Origin: Cyclobacterium amurskyense | GTDB lineage: Bacteria > Bacteroidota > Bacteroidia > Cytophagales > Cyclobacteriaceae | Reading direction: 5' to 3' | Assembly: GCF_001050135.1 (NCBI RefSeq) | Contig: NZ_CP012040.1 | Span: forward strand, 186,001 to 250,000 | DNA length: 64,000 nucleotides | Shown here: positions 8,481-17,747 of the stretch, piece by piece | How positions within the stretch are numbered: position 1 is the first letter of the stretch | Layout of the letters: the number at the start of each line of letters is the position of its first letter | The notes under the pieces: model-generated | Seen by the model: only the letters and a program-made list of their open reading frames with translations | Told to the model about the DNA's origin: nothing | The model's database searches: none | Made by a program: the position numbers and the translations under genes

Positions 8481-9962
8481 TTATTCATAACCTGGGTTTT
8501 GAGTTACTTTATTCTCCAAACTCAAAACACTAGTAGAGATCGGCCATAGGATTTTTTGTTCAGGATTGGCTTGTTCACTTAATGTAGGAAGCATTTCGAT
8601 GGCTTTATCGAATCGCACTAAATCCCACCATCTTTTACCTTCAAAAGCCAATTCTCTTAACCTTTCTTCAAGGATTATCTCATTGTTTTCTTCTACAGTA
8701 CCTGATGTAAAGGCATAATTATCGAACTGGTCTTCATATGCCCTCATTCTCACCTGATTAATTTCCATTGACGGATCCTCACCCAGCGCATTTTTGGCTT
8801 CTGCAATCATCAATAAAACATCAGCATACCGGTATAAAATAATGTCATCAATAAAATTTCTACTACCCCCTATTACGGTACCACTTCCCTTTGTTACTAT
8901 TGTTGTGTAATAAGTCAAGGCTTCATTCTCCCCGATAGTGTATATTTCATAAAAGGAGGCATCCTTCCTTTGATCATCATTGGTGAACAAGGATTTAACA
9001 TATGTTGTAGGAACTGTAATATTATTGCTCCCTCCACCTATTGCTCCTATTGTTTCCCTTGCTTCTGAAGAAATATTGGCAGGGATAGCACTTCCAATGA
9101 GATACATGGCGTTGAAATAATTATTACCTGCAGATTCGAGTTCGGCAAATCTTACAGCCATAATAACTTCTTTATTGCCTTTATTGTCATAATCAAAAAC
9201 ATCCGCAAAATTATCCAATAAGTCTACATCTGTGTTTTGGATATCCTTTAACGCGTCCAATGCAGTTTGGAGATCAGCGTTGCCACCTCCCATTTGTTTT
9301 GCCGTCCAAAGGTAAACCTCTCCTTTAAGTGCACTAGTGGCTGGCTTGGACCAGAACATCTTGTTTTCTGCGTAACTATTGTCAGGAAACAACTGTAAAG
9401 CTTTATCAATATCGGCTTTTATGAATTGAAAAATCTCACTTTGTGCGGTTCTTTCAATTTGCGTCAACTCAGGATTTTCACTTTCCGTTGGATCCATACG
9501 CAAGGGTAAATCCCCCCAGGTTCTCGTCATTACAAAATAGGTAAATGCTCTCATTGTGTATGCTTCCGCCAAGATGGTGTTTTTCCTTTCCTCAGATGCA
9601 AAGTCAATTCCCGGCACATACTTGAGAATTAAGTTGGCACTATTTACCAGCGTATACAAACTCTGCCAACTTGGCCCTGCATTGTCAGGTTGCAAGCGGT
9701 TGGTGTAATACTTGGCCCATCCGCCATCGCCCACGGTCCCAAGGGCTACAACATCGGCTCTTGCTTCTCCAAGATAATACAAGGTAGAGGTAGAAATACT
9801 TCTGAGGTTGACATACATACCAATCAAGGCACCTTCTGCATCCCCTTCTGTCTTCCAGAAAGACTCCGTGGTAATCACACTCGTAGGTGAAACATCCAGC
9901 AGATCGGAGCAGGAGCCGAATAGAAATAGGCTTATAATTAAAGCTATATTTAAGTTTTTCAT
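8481..9962 (-). CDS. susD: SusD/RagB family glycan-binding outer-membrane lipoprotein
   Basis: A 493-residue surface lipoprotein (lipobox LFGSC, then SDLLDVSPTSVITTESFWKT, the SusD-like N-terminal signature). The TPR-like helices and the C-terminal RWWDLVRFDKAIEML segment that closes the RagB/SusD domain are present. It caps the SusC channel and binds the glycan. It follows susC by 17 nt. Length is usual for the family. Confidence 0.95.
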   Translation of the reverse strand: MKNLNIALIISLFLFGSCSDLLDVSPTSVITTESFWKTEGDAEGALIGMYVNLRSISTSTLYYLGEARADVVALGTVGDGGWAKYYTNRLQPDNAGPSWQSLYTLVNSANLILKYVPGIDFASEERKNTILAEAYTMRAFTYFVMTRTWGDLPLRMDPTESENPELTQIERTAQSEIFQFIKADIDKALQLFPDNSYAENKMFWSKPATSALKGEVYLWTAKQMGGGNADLQTALDALKDIQNTDVDLLDNFADVFDYDNKGNKEVIMAVRFAELESAGNNYFNAMYLIGSAIPANISSEARETIGAIGGGSNNITVPTTYVKSLFTNDDQRKDASFYEIYTIGENEALTYYTTIVTKGSGTVIGGSRNFIDDIILYRYADVLLMIAEAKNALGEDPSMEINQVRMRAYEDQFDNYAFTSGTVEENNEIILEERLRELAFEGKRWWDLVRFDKAIEMLPTLSEQANPEQKILWPISTSVLSLENKVTQNPGYE

Positions 9963-9979
9963 GATTCCTTTATTTTAAA

Positions 9980-12900
9980 TTAAAAGGTAATATTTAGACC
10001 AAAAATAAAGTTTCTCGGAATTGGGTAACGTCCATAATCCTGCCCGCCAAATTCGGGGTTTAGTCCCTGGTATTTGGTGAAATAATACAGGTTATTACCC
10101 GTCAGGCTAAGCCTTACATTCTCCAAATTAACAGGCGTTAATACGCTTTTTGGCAAGTTATAGCTTAAGCTTAGTTCTCTTATGGCCAGGTAATCACCAG
10201 GTTCATAGTACCCCTGACCTGTGCGGTTTGGATGAACGTTGATTTGGGCTCTGGTACTCTCCCAATCGTATCGCGGCAATTCGGCCACATCGCCTTGTTC
10301 CTGCCAGCCATTGTCAACTAAATTTTGAGTAAGGTTCATGTTCAACTTCCATTGACCTTCCATAAATGCACGGGCATAATTGTAAATAGTATGTCCAACT
10401 GTATAATCCATACGAAGGGAAAGCATCAAATTTTTGTAAGAGAAAGTATTGGTAAGCCCGCCAGTTAAGGTTGGAAATTCGGTACCAACATATTTTTTAT
10501 CCTTTTCGTCTATTACCCCATTGTTATCTAAATCATTCCAGATAAAGTCTCCTCCAAAAGAGACATCTGGATATCTTTTGTAGGTATCACTTGGCGCATT
10601 TTCTGCCTCCTGATCGGTAGCATAAACACCCAATTCTTCATGAGAATAATATTCACCCAGACTTCCGCCTTCCTGAAGACCTCCCTTCCAGGCATAATCA
10701 CCTAGACCTGCATCCCAAACGTAATAGCCTCCTACACGATTTCTTTCCGCTCCATTTTCAGGGAGTTTTAATATTTTGTTTTGTAGGGTGGCAAAATTGA
10801 CTGCTAGGTTCCATTGGAAATCTGAAGCTGAAGGCAAAACATTGTAATTCACTTCCAATTCTACTCCTTTATTCTCTAAGCTACCTAAATTGGTAAGCGT
10901 ACTACCAAAACCAGTAGATGGTGGCAAAGCCAAATTCGTAATTAGGTTATCCGTAACCCTTCTATACACGTCTAGAACAAGCCCTAAGCGGTCAAACAGG
11001 GTAAGATCTGCTCCAAAATTCAAAGTTTTGGACCGTTCCCACTTCAACTCAGGATTGGGTATCAAGGTGTTTTGAATGGCTGCGTAACCCCCATACCTTG
11101 CTCCTACTCCATAGGCTCCTTGAGCGGAAAAATCACCAAGGTTTCCAATATTACCATTGATACCGTAACTGGTACGAATTTTTAGTTTACTAAAAACATC
11201 CTGCGGCAATGCTTCCCAGAAATCTTCATTGTGCATATTCCAACCCAAAGCTACTCCTGGGAAGAATCCCCATTTATAATTTGCTCCTAAATTAGATGCG
11301 CCATCGTACCTTGCATTTATAGAAACTAAATACTTATAGTTAAAATCGTAATTTACCCTACCGAAATAACCATGAATCACCTGATCCGATATGGAGCTAC
11401 TTACGCTAGTCGGCTCTGCAGAGGCATTTAAAGTAGGAATAAGGTCTGTAGAAGCTCCTTGGCCCGAAGCGCTAAGAGAGGAAATATTTCTTCCAAAATA
11501 GGCATAACCTGCAGTTGCGTTCACATTGTGTGCTTCACCTAAAGTTTTGGCATAGTGAAAAACCGCATCCACCTGAGTTTGTCTCCATTTAGAAATCGAA
11601 GCACTCGCAGATCTGTTGTCCACCAGATTATTGGGGCCATTCAAAACAGCAGGTTGAAAACTGTACGAATCATTTGTTCTATTATAAATTGACAGTTGTG
11701 GGTCAAAGCTTAACTCTGGCGTTATTTGCCACCTGGAACCAAGGGAAAAAGTCAGGTTTTCCGACCTGTTTTCTGCCACCCTGTTCCTCAATACATATTC
11801 AGGATTTCCTTCACTCAATGCCTGGCCTGGTGCCAAAGTACCATCCTCAAATCGGTATTTGGTTGTTGGAGGTAAAGTGATTGCCCTGGCAAAAATATTG
11901 GTGATACTATTTACCTGATTGTCTTTTGAGTTGGCATAGTTGACAATTCCATAAAAGCTAAATTTATCACTAACTTTAAAATCTCCATTGACATTCATGG
12001 TATAGCGTTTATATCCAGTGGTGATGGCTATCCCCTCATTGTCCAAATAACCAAGACTAGCAGTCACTTTTGCTTTTTCTGTTCCACCAGAAAGCGATAC
12101 ATGGTGATTTTGAATTGCAGCAGTTCTAAACAATACATCCTGCCAATCTGTGTCCTTAAAGATTAAGGTTTTGGATGGGTCTAGAGGATCAGGCATGCTT
12201 TCCCAGCCCTCATTAAGCTTGTATTCGTTTTCAGAAGTCAAATACTGTGTGGTATAAGCCGTGTTATTAGTCAGGTCATTACCTGTTCCGAAGCCTATAG
12301 GGTTGGTATTTCTGAATGATGCATCAGGAAAAATATCCTGAACGATCATTGCTTTCCTGGCGAAATTCAAATAATCACGTGCAGAAGCTAGATCATATAA
12401 GCTTCCTGGCTGGGACAAGGAATAACTACCAGAATAAGTGGCTGAAATAAAACCGGCTTTGGCTGATTTAGTAGTAATTACCACTACCCCATTTGATCCT
12501 CTGGCTCCATAAATAGAGGTGGATGCAGCGTCCTTTAACACTTGAAAGGTCTCAATATCACCTGGAGCAATATTATTAATGTCTGGCCTGATTACTCCAT
12601 CTACTACATACAAAGGGGCTGCTCCATTAGGGTTATTAATAGAAGTCCCTCCCCTTACAATTACTCTAGGTGCTGCTCCCGGTTGCCCTGAAGTAGTTTG
12701 CACCCTTACTCCTGCCAATGTTCCCTGCATGGCTGATGCGGCGTTAGAATAGGGAATGTTTTCTAAAACTCGCTCATCCATTTTGGATACTGAGGTTGTT
12801 AATAATTCACGGGATTGTTCTCCAAAACCAATGACCACCACTTCGTCCATATCCGACAAGGCAGATTTGAGTTGTACGTTGATGGTACTGTTATTTCCTA

Positions 12901-13174
12901 TACCCATCTCCTGAGAGGTATAACCAATAAATGAAAACACGAGTATGTTTTGGTCTTGAGGAACGGCTATTCTATAACTTCCATCAATATCAGAAACAGT
13001 ACCTATAGAGGTGCCTTTAACCAAAATATTCACACCTGGCAAAGATTCTCCCGATGCATCCGTGATGGTTCCGGTAACTTCTCTTGCGCTTTGTGAATAA
13101 CCCTCCGATCCAGCCATGATCATAAATAGGATCATCAGCCCAAATAGACGTAATTCTTGTATAATTTTTTTCAT
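9980..13174 (-). CDS. susC: SusC/RagA family TonB-dependent outer-membrane transporter
   Basis: Energy-coupled glycan importer. Using the ATG at 13174 gives 1064 residues beginning MKKIIQELRLFGLMILFM, a proper signal peptide. An in-frame ATG at 13210 lies upstream of the predicted transcription start. Domains in order are a carboxypeptidase-regulatory-like domain (GTITDASGESLPGVNILVKG), the TonB box region DEVVVIGFG, a plug with YVVDGV and GARGSNGVVVITTK, then a 22-strand barrel ending in NFIFGLNITF with terminal Phe. It heads the operon reaching to 3821. Confidence 0.95.
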   Translation of the reverse strand: MKKIIQELRLFGLMILFMIMAGSEGYSQSAREVTGTITDASGESLPGVNILVKGTSIGTVSDIDGSYRIAVPQDQNILVFSFIGYTSQEMGIGNNSTINVQLKSALSDMDEVVVIGFGEQSRELLTTSVSKMDERVLENIPYSNAASAMQGTLAGVRVQTTSGQPGAAPRVIVRGGTSINNPNGAAPLYVVDGVIRPDINNIAPGDIETFQVLKDAASTSIYGARGSNGVVVITTKSAKAGFISATYSGSYSLSQPGSLYDLASARDYLNFARKAMIVQDIFPDASFRNTNPIGFGTGNDLTNNTAYTTQYLTSENEYKLNEGWESMPDPLDPSKTLIFKDTDWQDVLFRTAAIQNHHVSLSGGTEKAKVTASLGYLDNEGIAITTGYKRYTMNVNGDFKVSDKFSFYGIVNYANSKDNQVNSITNIFARAITLPPTTKYRFEDGTLAPGQALSEGNPEYVLRNRVAENRSENLTFSLGSRWQITPELSFDPQLSIYNRTNDSYSFQPAVLNGPNNLVDNRSASASISKWRQTQVDAVFHYAKTLGEAHNVNATAGYAYFGRNISSLSASGQGASTDLIPTLNASAEPTSVSSSISDQVIHGYFGRVNYDFNYKYLVSINARYDGASNLGANYKWGFFPGVALGWNMHNEDFWEALPQDVFSKLKIRTSYGINGNIGNLGDFSAQGAYGVGARYGGYAAIQNTLIPNPELKWERSKTLNFGADLTLFDRLGLVLDVYRRVTDNLITNLALPPSTGFGSTLTNLGSLENKGVELEVNYNVLPSASDFQWNLAVNFATLQNKILKLPENGAERNRVGGYYVWDAGLGDYAWKGGLQEGGSLGEYYSHEELGVYATDQEAENAPSDTYKRYPDVSFGGDFIWNDLDNNGVIDEKDKKYVGTEFPTLTGGLTNTFSYKNLMLSLRMDYTVGHTIYNYARAFMEGQWKLNMNLTQNLVDNGWQEQGDVAELPRYDWESTRAQINVHPNRTGQGYYEPGDYLAIRELSLSYNLPKSVLTPVNLENVRLSLTGNNLYYFTKYQGLNPEFGGQDYGRYPIPRNFIFGLNITF

Positions 13175-13212
13175 ATAATAATGATTTAAATATTGTACAA
13201 ACATGCACATAC

Positions 13213-13279
13213 CAAAGATATTATATGAAATAATCGTTTACTTATACTTTCTTTTACATTATTAATACAATATTACAAA
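13213..13279 (-). promoter_or_regulatory. susC promoter with conserved upstream activator-like box
   Basis: On the minus strand TATCTTTG (13220-13213) fits the Bacteroidota -7 motif TAnnTTTG, placing the transcript start near 13206. No TTG is seen at the -33 position. Instead TTTGTAATATTGTATT (13279-13264) lies 44 nt upstream of the -7 motif. The same 16-mer at the same distance is found before the paralog gene at 16631, so a shared activator is likely. Confidence 0.65.
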
Positions 13280-13744
13280 GTCAACACCTTGATCCAGAAT
13301 TAGTTTTACATAGAGGAATAAGGCTTTTTTAGTTAACAATATTCTTATCAAATCATCACCAAATATTAAATTTGACTTTTAAAATCAGCATAAACACCCT
13401 CAACAACAACGAAATAACTAAAAGGAAATCAACACATTAAAAAATAAACCAAAAGTATTAGAGCATTATTTGATCAAAAAAATGCTCTATTATTTATTTG
13501 TTCTTTTTCCTTTTTGAGTTAAAAACCATAGAGGTTAACGACCTATTATCCCAATCGGGAATAGTATAATCAACTCAATGGTTTTCTATCAATTGAATTT
13601 TTTTTCTATAGAAAAGGATAATTATTACTCCATAGGAATTTAATCCTGACCCTAATAAGTGGACATGTAAACTAAGTCGCCTATTTTTTACAATACAATT
13701 TTACTTGACTATTAGCTAAATGGGCTTGCTTTACCGATGCCAGT
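13280..13744. other. AT-rich intergenic region upstream of susC
   Basis: No gene is visible. One 9-bp perfect inverted repeat (TAGAGCATT at 13459-13467 with AATGCTCTA at 13481-13489, 13-nt loop) could form a hairpin but lacks a clean T run, so a terminator is only possible. The remainder is AT-rich spacer between the paralog operon and the susC promoter. Confidence 0.5.
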
Positions 13745-15190
13745 TTACTTGCCAAACTTATAGGAAAAAACATCAGCATCTTTCAAGTACACCCTCATTT
13801 TAACAGGCTTACCTGCTAACTTGGAGAGGTCGTTGGATTTATTCCAATAAACTGTTCTAGAGATTTCGTTACCTATGATGGGCTGGCATTCTTCCATAGA
13901 ATAACCTGGTATTTTATTGCCTTCCTGATCAAGCAACTCAACCAAAATTTCGCCAGCGGCTGAAGTAGAATAATTCAACTCCAAAGCATTCCCGTCGAAG
14001 ATAAAAGACTTTGTAGTCATTTCACCTCCGCCATAACCTGCCGACAATGACGCAAAACCATCCAATCTCATGGAATACCTTCTCAAATGAGCGGTTGGCT
14101 GGGCATAATCCTGGTTTACATAAATGGACATTTCAGTATCTCCGGTTTGCACAATATTCAATGCAGGATAATTAGATCTAGATACCCAATTTTGCAATCC
14201 AATTCCCGGCTTGATAAAAGATTCCATAAATTGCCTATCGTATGCTCCTCCCCCTCTTGAAGACATCAAAACTGCATCAGAACAATCATTGTAATATTTA
14301 GGATTCACGCCTAACTTTTTAGCTTCTTCATCGTTGACCACTTTCCTATTGGGCATAAATCTCGCCCCGATAGCCAAATAAATTTGTGGTGCACGGTAAT
14401 AAGGGCTGGTTTGCTGGGTATAAAGGTGTTCGTATTCTGTGTTTCCAAAACTCATTTGCACTGGCTCGGACCAATTGACAAAATCCTTAGAGGTCGTTCT
14501 TCCAACAGAGCGAAATCCGCTGTAACCATCTCCCGTCCAAGTACGGAAATAACAAACATATAACTCTTCACTTGTCGACCAAAAAACCACATTTTGCGAG
14601 TCAAAAACCCCCTTAGTAAATACTGGCTGCTCTTGTAATTTCTCCCATACTTTCCCATCATTGGACACATAAGCTACCAACCCACTGTTTTTAGTCCCTC
14701 CAAGTGCTTTGAATTTTTGAGACGCTATTGCTTGAGGGTTACTGTCTAGAAAAGGACTGAAATTATGGGTTACCGGTGCCGCATTGGCCAATATTACATT
14801 GTTCTTTTTGGTGCCTTTGACGGTATACTGCTTTAGGTCTGGCTTGGTCCAATTAATGCCATCTTTTGATTCTGCATAGCAGGTCACCTCTCCGTCGTTA
14901 CCATCGCTTCCAGCTTCAGGTACACCTCTATAATAAGCCCTGTAAGTATCTCCATCCTTGATAACAGTGAAATAAGCAGAAAAAGCACCTTCCCATGGTT
15001 TTTCAAATTTAATCACGGGCCCCTTATCTACAGGTTCATGCAATTTAAGTTTGGCATTCTCCAGGTTTTCTATTAAATACTCATCCACAAAAAGTTCTCT
15101 ATTGCTCCCAATATTGGGGATCTGAGCAAAGGCGATCCCCTGGAGTAAAAGCATTAGAATGAGTAATGTTTGTTTTTTGAATCCCTGCAT
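13745..15190 (-). CDS. Secreted beta-propeller glycosidase-like protein, tandem paralog 2
   Basis: A 481-residue exported protein starting at 15190 (MQGFKKQTLLILMLLLQG), one base after the upstream stop; an in-frame ATG at 15223 would lie inside the neighbour. It contains SNRELFVDEYLIENLENAKL, then propeller-like blades with AYYRGVPE, AESKDGINWTKP and VSNDGKVWEK. A Cys-free beta-sandwich-like C-terminus follows (LELNYSTSAAGEILVELLDQEG). This resembles GH32/GH43-like or sialidase-like propeller families common in marine glycan loci, but no family can be fixed by eye. It is highly similar to the adjacent 15192-16631 gene. Confidence 0.75.
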   Translation of the reverse strand: MQGFKKQTLLILMLLLQGIAFAQIPNIGSNRELFVDEYLIENLENAKLKLHEPVDKGPVIKFEKPWEGAFSAYFTVIKDGDTYRAYYRGVPEAGSDGNDGEVTCYAESKDGINWTKPDLKQYTVKGTKKNNVILANAAPVTHNFSPFLDSNPQAIASQKFKALGGTKNSGLVAYVSNDGKVWEKLQEQPVFTKGVFDSQNVVFWSTSEELYVCYFRTWTGDGYSGFRSVGRTTSKDFVNWSEPVQMSFGNTEYEHLYTQQTSPYYRAPQIYLAIGARFMPNRKVVNDEEAKKLGVNPKYYNDCSDAVLMSSRGGGAYDRQFMESFIKPGIGLQNWVSRSNYPALNIVQTGDTEMSIYVNQDYAQPTAHLRRYSMRLDGFASLSAGYGGGEMTTKSFIFDGNALELNYSTSAAGEILVELLDQEGNKIPGYSMEECQPIIGNEISRTVYWNKSNDLSKLAGKPVKMRVYLKDADVFSYKFGK

Positions 15191-15191
15191 T

Positions 15192-16631
15192 TTAATAAAA
15201 TCTAAATGAATAAATGTCCGCATCTTTTAAGTATATTTTCATCCGGACAGGTTTCCCTATAAGCTTGGACACATCTGTATTTTTGTTCCAATAAACGGTT
15301 CTTTCCAATTCATTTCCAATAATTGGCTGGCATTCTTCTTTGGAAAAACCCGGGATTTTATTCCCTTTTTCATCCAACAGTTCTATGAAAATCTCCCCTG
15401 CTGCTGAGGTTGAATAATTCAATTCCAAAGCACTACCATCAAACACAAAAGGCTTGGTCAGCATTTCACCTCCCGCATAACCTGCGGATAAAGAAGCAAA
15501 ACCATCCAATCTCATGGAATACCTTCTCAAATGAGCGGTAGTTTGTGCATAATCATGGTTCACATAAATGGACATTTCCGTATCCCCGGTTTGTACTATA
15601 TTCAACGCCGGATAATTGGTTCGTGAAACCCAATTATTTAAACCAATACCAGGCCTGATAAAGGACTCCATAAAATACCTATTGTAATTATTACCTCCTC
15701 GGGATGACATTAAAAAAGCATCTGAACATGCTTTGTAGTAATTGGGGTCAATACCCATAATCGCGGCCTGTTCATCAGACACAACCTGTTTGTTTGGCAT
15801 AAACCTACCCCCAATGGCAAGGTAGACTTGCGGAGCCCTAAAATAAGGGCTGGTTTGCTGAGTATAAAGATGTTCCAATGGAGTGGGACCATACTTCATC
15901 TCAACTCCTTGGTCCCAGGAATTGAAGTCAGTGGAGGAAGCCCTGCTGACTGACCTAAACCCAGAGTCCACTGTTCTAAAGTAGACCAAATACTTGTTTT
16001 CACTACTAGACCAAAAACTTACATTCTGCGAATCCAGATTACCTTCTTTTAATACTGGCTCTTCCTGCATTTTAACCCAGTGTATACCATCTGCTGATGT
16101 AAGCGCATACAAGCCCGTCACTTTCTTACCTGCTAAGGCTTTGTACCTTTCACTCTTTTTTGCATTTGGATTGGTATCCAAAAATGGACTGAAATTATGC
16201 GTCAATTGGTTGTCTACTAAAATTACATTGTTGTCTTTCGACCCATTAATTTCATGAATACCAAGATTTGGTTTGTACCAGTTTATTCCGTCTTTGGATT
16301 CTGCATAACAAGTCAACTCTCTATCGTTTCCTTCCTTTACATCAGGCAATCCACGGTAATAAGCCCTATAAGTACCACCATCTTTTATAATGGTTGTGTA
16401 CAATGAAAATTTCCCTTCCCAAAGCTTGTCTAAATTGAATGCGATACCCTCATCAACTGGTCGGTGCATTTCTAATTCCGCCCTTTCCAATTGATCAACC
16501 AAAAAATCATCTACAAATAGCTGTCTTTGACTAGCAATGGTTTCAACCTGTGCTTTCGCCTTAAACTCAGGCACCATAAAAATTAGGAAAAGCAAGCCAA
16601 TTAATGCTTGGAGTCGAATACATCTGCACAT
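15192..16631 (-). CDS. Secreted beta-propeller glycosidase-like protein, tandem paralog 1
   Basis: A 479-residue exported protein. I choose the ATG at 16631 (MCRCIRLQALIGLLFLIFM) because an ATG at 16655 would leave only about 8 nt after the predicted transcript start. The layout matches its downstream neighbour: QRQLFVDDFLVDQLERAEL, AYYRGLPD, AESKDGINWYKP, TQQTSPYFRAPQVYLAIG and LELNYSTSAAGEIF. Long stretches of DNA are identical between the two copies (for example around 14060-14098 and 15507-15545), pointing to a fairly recent duplication. It is the first gene of a two-gene operon under a promoter shared in sequence with susC. Confidence 0.75.
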   Translation of the reverse strand: MCRCIRLQALIGLLFLIFMVPEFKAKAQVETIASQRQLFVDDFLVDQLERAELEMHRPVDEGIAFNLDKLWEGKFSLYTTIIKDGGTYRAYYRGLPDVKEGNDRELTCYAESKDGINWYKPNLGIHEINGSKDNNVILVDNQLTHNFSPFLDTNPNAKKSERYKALAGKKVTGLYALTSADGIHWVKMQEEPVLKEGNLDSQNVSFWSSSENKYLVYFRTVDSGFRSVSRASSTDFNSWDQGVEMKYGPTPLEHLYTQQTSPYFRAPQVYLAIGGRFMPNKQVVSDEQAAIMGIDPNYYKACSDAFLMSSRGGNNYNRYFMESFIRPGIGLNNWVSRTNYPALNIVQTGDTEMSIYVNHDYAQTTAHLRRYSMRLDGFASLSAGYAGGEMLTKPFVFDGSALELNYSTSAAGEIFIELLDEKGNKIPGFSKEECQPIIGNELERTVYWNKNTDVSKLIGKPVRMKIYLKDADIYSFRFY

Positions 16632-16669
16632 TTTACGATTGTTTAAATATTGCATATTTATGTAGATAC

Positions 16670-16736
16670 TAAAGATATTATACGAAATAAACGCTTTCTT
16701 ATACTTTTCTTTCCTTTACCAATACAATATTACAAA
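16670..16736 (-). promoter_or_regulatory. Promoter of the paralog operon, matching the susC promoter
   Basis: TATCTTTA (16677-16670, minus strand) fits the -7 motif. TTTGTAATATTGTATT lies at 16736-16721, exactly 44 nt upstream, as before susC. The intervening AAGTATAAG...CG segment and the ATAATATCTTT core are also conserved between the two promoters. Confidence 0.65.
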
Positions 16737-17219
16737 TTTTTCACTTTAACCCAGAATACCACAAAGTCTGACTTTAGAATGGTATTCCCTTGTTCTATCT
16801 TGAGGAGCTAAAGCCACTAGAAATATTTTATTTGAAGACAGTTAGGAAGACTAAGCTGTTGATTTGGTTTCATCATGTAATAGCAGATTTATTGCACTAT
16901 TTGGGTTTACCAATCATTAAGCCGCCAATTAAAATTAGCTATCCCACCTTGTGTTTTTATAAGCATCTAGCCCAAAATGAAACTTTACATCAAAAAACCT
17001 TGTGCATTGTTTTAAAAAAATTCCCAATCATTACTTCTGTAAAAAATCATTAATTATCAGCATGAGTGTACCATTAAAAATAAACCACAATGTACCCTTC
17101 GTACTATAAGTAAGTACGATAATGAAAATAAATGCATAGACCTAAATACCCTAAAAAAGTGAATACAATACCAAATTTGTACAAATCAATTCAAAATTAA
17201 AAAATAGACTTAAAACCTG
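16737..17219. other. Intergenic region with decayed repeat end
   Basis: No convincing gene. Around 16872-16909 the sequence (ATGTAATAG...TTATTGCACTATTTGGGTTTA) resembles the terminal part of the dispersed repeat at 3594-3810, suggesting a decayed copy. The rest is AT-rich spacer before the ECF sigma gene. Confidence 0.45.
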
Positions 17220-17747
17220 TCATTCCATTTCTCTGCGAAGGATAAACTTCGCTTTGACCAACTGATTTTTTACGGTATTTTTTGAAATCATCAAAAGGTC
17301 TGCAATTTCATTATAAGATTTTTTTTCAAAATAATTCATTTCAAGAATCTGCCTTCTTTTGGGTGAGAGATTTCTAATAATGCGCTCCATTTTGGTTAAT
17401 TGTTCCTCCTTTACCTGTGCACAATCATCTTCTGACTGATGAATTCTTTCCCAAAACTGTTCCTTCAAAGTCTTGTTTTTATTCAATGCCTTCAAGTAGT
17501 CAAAAATCTCATTTTTTACTGAAGTAAAAACATAAGAATTGAAGTTCAATTCAGGCTTTATGTTCTTCCTTCTTTTAAGGATTTTCATGAACACTTCATG
17601 ATAAATATTCTCCGCTTCCTGTTCGTCCTTAATAATGGAAACACTAAAGCGAATTACAGGTATTCTGTAATATTGGTAAATTTTTTCAAAGGCTTTCTGG
17701 TCGCCATTTCGAAAACCATCCATTACTTTTTTGTCAGGTTGTTCCAT
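17220..17747 (-). CDS. ECF-type RNA polymerase sigma factor
   Basis: A 175-residue sigma-70 family factor of the extracytoplasmic function class, using the ATG at 17747 (MEQPDKKVMDGFRNGDQKAF); an ATG 14 codons earlier is possible. Region 2 is FEKIYQYYRIPVIRFSVSI...EAENIYHEVFMKI, and region 4 holds LSPKRRQILEMNYFEKKSYNEIADLLMISKNTVKNQL with a clear helix-turn-helix. Such factors often pair with FecR-type anti-sigma genes in SusC loci, but none is adjacent here. It is likely to act on genes of this glycan region, which is an inference from position. Confidence 0.92.
   Translation of the reverse strand: MEQPDKKVMDGFRNGDQKAFEKIYQYYRIPVIRFSVSIIKDEQEAENIYHEVFMKILKRRKNIKPELNFNSYVFTSVKNEIFDYLKALNKNKTLKEQFWERIHQSEDDCAQVKEEQLTKMERIIRNLSPKRRQILEMNYFEKKSYNEIADLLMISKNTVKNQLVKAKFILRREME

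Noticed and set aside
13459..13489. 9-bp perfect inverted repeat considered as a terminator
   Set aside because: It lies 256 nt past the nearest stop and lacks a clean T run on either strand.
16790..17053. An 87-codon open frame in the gap upstream of the paralog operon
   Set aside because: It spans a decayed repeat end and AT-rich spacer, has no domain or signal features, and lacks a believable start region.
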